64,000 nucleotides of DNA from positions 434,001-498,000 of the forward strand of contig NZ_JBFONW020000002.1 in assembly GCF_040783535.2 (NCBI RefSeq), given 5' to 3'. Origin of the DNA: Aestuariibius insulae. GTDB taxonomy: Bacteria; Pseudomonadota; Alphaproteobacteria; Rhodobacterales; Rhodobacteraceae. The position numbers were made by a program, and so were the translations under genes. The notes under the pieces are model-generated. The model worked only from the letters and a program-made list of their open reading frames with translations. It did no database searches and was not told where the DNA came from. Of the stretch, positions 60,868 to 64,000 are shown piece after piece (the stretch's first letter is position 1; every line of letters starts with the position of its first letter).

Positions 60868-61647
60868 ATGAAAATCGCGACCTACAATATCAACGGCATC
60901 AAGGCTCGTCTTCCTGCTCTGCTTGATTGGTTGACCGAAACGCAGCCAGACATCGCTCTCCTGCAAGAGATCAAATCCGTCGATGAAGGCTTTCCCCGCG
61001 AGCAGATCGAGGATCTCGGCTATTCGGTCGAAACCCATGGCCAGAAGGGCTTCAACGGCGTCGCGATCCTGTCGAGACTCCCGCTCGAGGATGTCGTACG
61101 CGGCCTGCCCGGCGACGAGACCGACGAACAGGCCCGCTGGATCGAAGCAACGGTCGTCGGAGAAACCGCAATCCGCCTTTGCGGTCTCTACCTGCCTAAC
61201 GGCAACCCCGCTCCCGGGCCGAAATACGACTACAAGCTCGCCTGGATGCAGCGCCTTAAGGCCCGCGCCATAGAGCTGCTCGCGGATGAAATGCCCGCGC
61301 TCATGGCAGGCGACTACAACATCATTCCCCAGCCCGAAGACGCCGCCCGCGCCGATGCCTGGCGAGAAGACGCGCTCTTTCGCATGGAAAGCCGGACCGC
61401 GTGGCGCCGGATCCTACACCTCGGCTTCACCGAGGCGATCCGCGCGCGCCATCCGCAGCCGGGTCTCTACTCGTTCTGGGATTATCAAGCCGGCGCCTAT
61501 GATCGAAACGATGGCATCCGGATCGATCATGTCTTGATGACCCCTCAATGCGCGGACCTGATGACCGCCTGCGATATCGACGCCGAGTATCGCGCACGGG
61601 ACAAGCCGTCCGACCACGTTCCGGTCTGGGTCGAACTGGTCGCATGA
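60868..61647 (+). CDS. xthA: Exodeoxyribonuclease III
   Basis: A 259-residue EEP-fold AP endonuclease/exonuclease. KIATYNINGIKARL, ALLQEIKSVDEGFP, LMAGDYNIIPQPEDAA, IRIDHVLMTPQ and SDHVPVWVEL carry the Asn, Glu, Asp, His residues of the active site. ATG 60868 is the family start; the ATG at 60835 lies in the intergenic gap after the carrier gene. Confidence 0.95.
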   Translation: MKIATYNINGIKARLPALLDWLTETQPDIALLQEIKSVDEGFPREQIEDLGYSVETHGQKGFNGVAILSRLPLEDVVRGLPGDETDEQARWIEATVVGETAIRLCGLYLPNGNPAPGPKYDYKLAWMQRLKARAIELLADEMPALMAGDYNIIPQPEDAARADAWREDALFRMESRTAWRRILHLGFTEAIRARHPQPGLYSFWDYQAGAYDRNDGIRIDHVLMTPQCADLMTACDIDAEYRARDKPSDHVPVWVELVA

Positions 61648-61732
61648 TCGGAATTCTTTTCTCTACCGCGATGGAACCTCTCGCGACGTCGACACATTCC
61701 TGTGATAGACTGCCGTCTCGAGGATAAGATCG

Positions 61733-62062
61733 ATGATTCTGCTGCGTGCTCTGTCAGGTGCTGCTGTTGCTGCCATGTTTCTCTGGACCGCGTCGCCGGT
61801 CGGTGCGGGCCTGTGTTCGACGTCCTCTACCGGTGCGCGTTGCGCGGTCGTCCCCAAAGCGATGCAAAAACCGCTTCCCGTCGTTCCCGGCGTGGTCTTG
61901 GAACGCGGCGAATACAACATGGTCTTCAATGTGGAATATGTCGGCCTCGAACCGGTCGAGGATGGCTGGATCTACATGGAGATCGAAGACGAGATCTACC
62001 GCGTGGACTGGCGCAGCCACGAAGTCCTGTCCCACGTCACCAGCCGTTACTATCTTTTCTAG
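61733..62062 (+). CDS. Hypothetical exported protein
   Basis: A 109-residue protein with a signal peptide (ILLRALSGAAVAAMFLWT, cleavage near AGA-G at residue 25). The mature part is small, with CSTSSTGARC, perhaps a disulfide pair, then an acidic domain (DGWIYMEIEDEIYRVDW). GAGGATAAG precedes the ATG. I do not recognise a family; periplasmic location is inferred. A bidirectional hairpin follows it. Confidence 0.7.
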   Translation: MILLRALSGAAVAAMFLWTASPVGAGLCSTSSTGARCAVVPKAMQKPLPVVPGVVLERGEYNMVFNVEYVGLEPVEDGWIYMEIEDEIYRVDWRSHEVLSHVTSRYYLF

Positions 62063-62082
62063 ATCCGGCTGGTTTTGAGCAA

Positions 62083-62102
62083 CGGGCGGCAGACACCGCC
62101 CG
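62083..62102. terminator. Bidirectional terminator-like hairpin
   Basis: CGGGCGG (62083-62089) and CCGCCCG (62096-62102) form a perfect 7-bp stem with a 6-base loop between two convergent genes (exported protein and dksA). A short T-rich segment lies nearby but no clean U run. Confidence 0.55.
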
Positions 62103-62113
62103 CCCGTCCCGCA

Positions 62114-62536
62114 TCAATCGTCGCGATGAACACGCTCCCGCCGCTCGTGACGTTCTTGTGCCTCAAGGCTCATGGTCGCGATGGGGCGCGCGTCCAGACG
62201 CTTTAGCGAAATCGGCTCGCCCGTCATGTCGCAATAGCCGTATTCGCCCTCATCGATCCGCCGCAACGCCGCGTCGATCTTCGCAACCAACTTGCGCTGG
62301 CGATCCCGCGTCCGAAGCTCCAGCGCCCGGTCGGTTTCCTCGCTCGCGCGGTCCGCGACATCGGGAATATTGCGCGTGCTATCCTGAAGGCCGCTGATCG
62401 TATCGCGGCTATCGGACAAAAGCTCCCCTCTCCAGTTTTGCAGCTTGCGTCGGAAATATTCGAGCTGTCGCTCGTTCATGAATGGCTCGCTCTCAGCAGG
62501 CCGGTAATCATCTGGCAAGAATACCTCGGCTTTCAT
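62114..62536 (-). CDS. dksA: RNA polymerase-binding transcription factor DksA, single-Cys form
   Basis: A 140-residue coiled-coil regulator that works with ppGpp at rRNA and amino acid promoters. The coiled coil holds EFRRKL-like and DRASEETDRALELRTRDR, including the DxxDxA-type tip pattern. The zinc finger region reads GYCDMTGEPISLKRLDARPIATMSLEAQE: only one Cys remains of the usual four. Single-Cys DksA is the known R. sphaeroides form, which works without zinc. ATG 62536 with GGGGAG upstream is chosen over 62587. Divergent from moxR. Confidence 0.92.
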   Translation of the reverse strand: MKAEVFLPDDYRPAESEPFMNERQLEYFRRKLQNWRGELLSDSRDTISGLQDSTRNIPDVADRASEETDRALELRTRDRQRKLVAKIDAALRRIDEGEYGYCDMTGEPISLKRLDARPIATMSLEAQERHERRERVHRDD

Positions 62537-62730
62537 CCTGGCTCCCCTGGCTATTGCGATGTCCGCCACTCTCCCGTTGTCAGACATACGCTCCCCTTCC
62601 GAAACTGGCGCCCGTGTAGTCCCATTTCAAAGGACTGTCACGCCCTCAAATCAGTGTGTCCGCAAGCGGTTGAAGCGCCCGGGCGCTCTGATACGGTGCC
62701 CCCAATTCCAAACGAGGAAAGCCCGCCCCG

Positions 62731-63570
62731 ATGCAGTTTCAGTCCACCGACCAATACATCGCGACCGAAGACCTCACCGTCGCCGTCAACGCTGCGGTGA
62801 CGCTTGAACGCCCGCTTCTTGTTAAGGGCGAGCCGGGCACAGGCAAGACCGAACTGGCCCGGCAGGTCTCCGCGTCGCTGGGTCTGCCGATGATCGAATG
62901 GCATATCAAATCGACCACCAAGGCGCAGCAGGGCCTTTACGAATACGACGCTGTCAGCCGCCTGCGCGACAGTCAGCTGGGCGATCCCAAGGTCGAGGAT
63001 GTCGCGAACTACATCAAGAAGGGCAAGCTTTGGCAGGCCTTTGCCGCCGATCAACGGACCGTCCTTCTCATTGATGAGGTCGACAAGGCCGATATCGAGT
63101 TCCCGAACGACCTTCTTCAGGAACTCGACCGGATGGAATTCCACGTCTACGAGACCGGAGAGACGATCCGTGCCAGACACCGGCCCATCGTCATCATCAC
63201 TTCCAACAACGAAAAAGAGCTGCCCGACGCCTTCCTGCGCCGCTGCTTCTTTCACTTCATCCGCTTTCCGGACATGGCAACGCTCAAGCAGATCGTCGAA
63301 GTCCATCACCCCGGTATCAAGAACGCCCTGCTCACCACCGCGCTTACTCAGTTCTACGAGATCCGCGACACGCAAGGCCTCAAGAAAAAGCCCTCGACCT
63401 CCGAGGTTCTCGACTGGCTCAAACTGCTCCTTGCCGAGGATCTGACGGCGGACGATCTCAAACGCGACGGCGCCTCCGCTCTGCCCAAACTGCACGGCGC
63501 GCTCCTGAAGAATGAACAGGACGTGCATCTCTTTGAACGCCTCGCCTTCATCGCGCGCGGCCAACGCTGA
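62731..63570 (+). CDS. MoxR-family AAA+ ATPase
   Basis: A 279-residue ATPase. Walker A is GEPGTGKT (residues 33-40), Walker B LLIDEVDKAD, sensor 1 IITSNNEKELPDAFLRRC. MoxR proteins act as chaperones with VWA-domain partners for cofactor insertion. The usual adjacent VWA (CoxE-like) gene is not next: after 120 bases comes a GNAT gene on the same strand. A 14-bp palindrome (62674-62687) lies in the upstream region shared with dksA. Confidence 0.9.
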   Translation: MQFQSTDQYIATEDLTVAVNAAVTLERPLLVKGEPGTGKTELARQVSASLGLPMIEWHIKSTTKAQQGLYEYDAVSRLRDSQLGDPKVEDVANYIKKGKLWQAFAADQRTVLLIDEVDKADIEFPNDLLQELDRMEFHVYETGETIRARHRPIVIITSNNEKELPDAFLRRCFFHFIRFPDMATLKQIVEVHHPGIKNALLTTALTQFYEIRDTQGLKKKPSTSEVLDWLKLLLAEDLTADDLKRDGASALPKLHGALLKNEQDVHLFERLAFIARGQR

Positions 63571-63603
63571 CAAGTTGATTCGTTTCCGCAACGCTTCCCC
63601 AAA

Positions 63604-63650
63604 AAAGCGGCACAAAACGGCACAAAGCCATCCCGCCAAACAGCCGCTTT
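63604..63650 (+). terminator. Terminator-like repeat after moxR
   Basis: AAAGCGGC (63604-63611) and GCCGCTTT (63643-63650) are perfect 8-bp arms with a 31-base loop, then CTGTTT. Two CGGCACAAA direct repeats (63608-63616, 63618-63626) lie within. Confidence 0.4.
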
Positions 63651-63690
63651 CTGTTTAGGTGAACCGGTTGCAAACGAAAAAGGCACGTTC

Positions 63691-64000
63691 ATGTCGGCAC
63701 ATCCGGGCCTCGTAATCCGTCCGCTCGCACCGGCTGATCGCAGCGACTGGGATCGGCTCTGGACGGCTTACCTGGAGTTTTATGAAACGACCGTTCCGCG
63801 AGCCGTCTACGACACAACCTTCGCGCGTCTGCTTGGTGATGACCCTCAGGACTATAGTGGCCTCATCGCCTGCCACGACGGCGAAGCAGTCGGCATTGCA
63901 CACTACTTGTTCCACCGGCACGGCTGGAAGATCGAGAATGTCTGCTACCTGCAGGATCTCTATGCGGACCCGCACATGCGCGGCCAAGGCATCGGCCGTG
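63691..64000 (+). CDS. GNAT-family N-acetyltransferase, 3' end missing
   Basis: About 103 residues are visible before the window ends. IRPLAPADRSDWDRLWTAYLEFYE begins the fold, YLQDLYADPHMRGQGIGR is the acetyl-CoA pyrophosphate loop (R/Q-x-x-G-x-G/R). The substrate is unknown. ATG 63691 is supported by AAAAAGGC 7 bases before it. Confidence 0.85.
   Translation, partial: MSAHPGLVIRPLAPADRSDWDRLWTAYLEFYETTVPRAVYDTTFARLLGDDPQDYSGLIACHDGEAVGIAHYLFHRHGWKIENVCYLQDLYADPHMRGQGIGR

Overview
The window is a 64 kb piece of a GC-rich alphaproteobacterial chromosome, most likely from the order Rhodobacterales (Rhodobacteraceae or Roseobacter group). I infer this from the gene families and their order: rpmF-plsX-fabH-ihfA-merR, scpA-scpB beside nagZ, a SPOR protein, argS and dgt, a single-cysteine DksA, a HemB without zinc cysteines, an OlsB acyltransferase and a long dCTP deaminase. 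Nearly all of it is housekeeping or core accessory DNA. I see no prophage, insertion sequence, CRISPR array or rRNA operon. There is one tRNA (Pro, anticodon GGG).

Layout. 1-3.6 kb: end of an aquaporin-family gene, two tandem CsbD-like small proteins, an acyl-CoA ligase, a DsbA-like protein. 3.7-9 kb (minus): Na+/H+ antiporter, mfd, a small membrane protein. 9.2-16.9 kb: hemB, an alpha/beta hydrolase overlapping bluB tail to tail, a SYLF lipoprotein, a DUF2254 membrane protein, a dimethylglycine dehydrogenase-like enzyme and a MobA-like transferase. 17-19.4 kb: an RTX/Hint protein with a long AT-rich upstream region. 19.4-25.2 kb: a phosphorus-scavenging unit, a Tat-exported cyclic phosphodiesterase/3'-nucleotidase divergent from phnD-phnC-phnE-phnE. 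25.2-30.4 kb: a prepilin-peptidase homologue lacking both catalytic aspartates, a thioesterase, and the zwf-pgl-pgi cluster. 30.5-36.7 kb: HNH nuclease, esterase, DNA glycosylase, then cobalamin genes (cobK and cbiD divergent from cobA and cobB). 36.8-44.8 kb: MFS transporter, NDUFAF6-like protein, cimA, cysS, a SoxR-controlled VOC protein, soxR, a PEP mutase-family enzyme, an SDR. 44.8-52.6 kb: Uup, OlsB, MsrB, BamE, YceD, rpmF-plsX-fabH-ihfA-merR and tRNA-Pro. 52.7-64 kb: dCTP deaminase, a small basic protein, scpAB, nagZ, SPOR protein, argS, dgt, an A-type Fe-S carrier, xthA, dksA, a MoxR ATPase and a truncated GNAT.

The most interesting signal is just upstream of cysS-cimA. A 12-codon open reading frame with a good Shine-Dalgarno encodes MNGICIICCIIR, in which 8 of 12 residues are Cys or Ile. 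The downstream genes are cysteinyl-tRNA synthetase and citramalate synthase, the latter committing carbon to isoleucine. The leader is followed by arms that can pair in mutually exclusive ways before the cysS start. This looks like an undescribed dual Cys/Ile attenuator. The same cysS also has an AT-rich 3' third (28-40% G+C in the lines I counted by hand) and an unusual C-terminal tail, ending exactly at the cimA start; this looks like a graft or the scar of a lost element.

Other regulatory signals include a SoxR box inside a 19-bp spacer promoter, a TGT-N12-ACA palindrome before hemB, a LacI-type operator before zwf, and several perfect inverted repeats in promoter regions. Start sites were chosen by ribosome-binding sites and family N-termini. 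All functional calls are by recognition of motifs and family resemblance, not by a database search.
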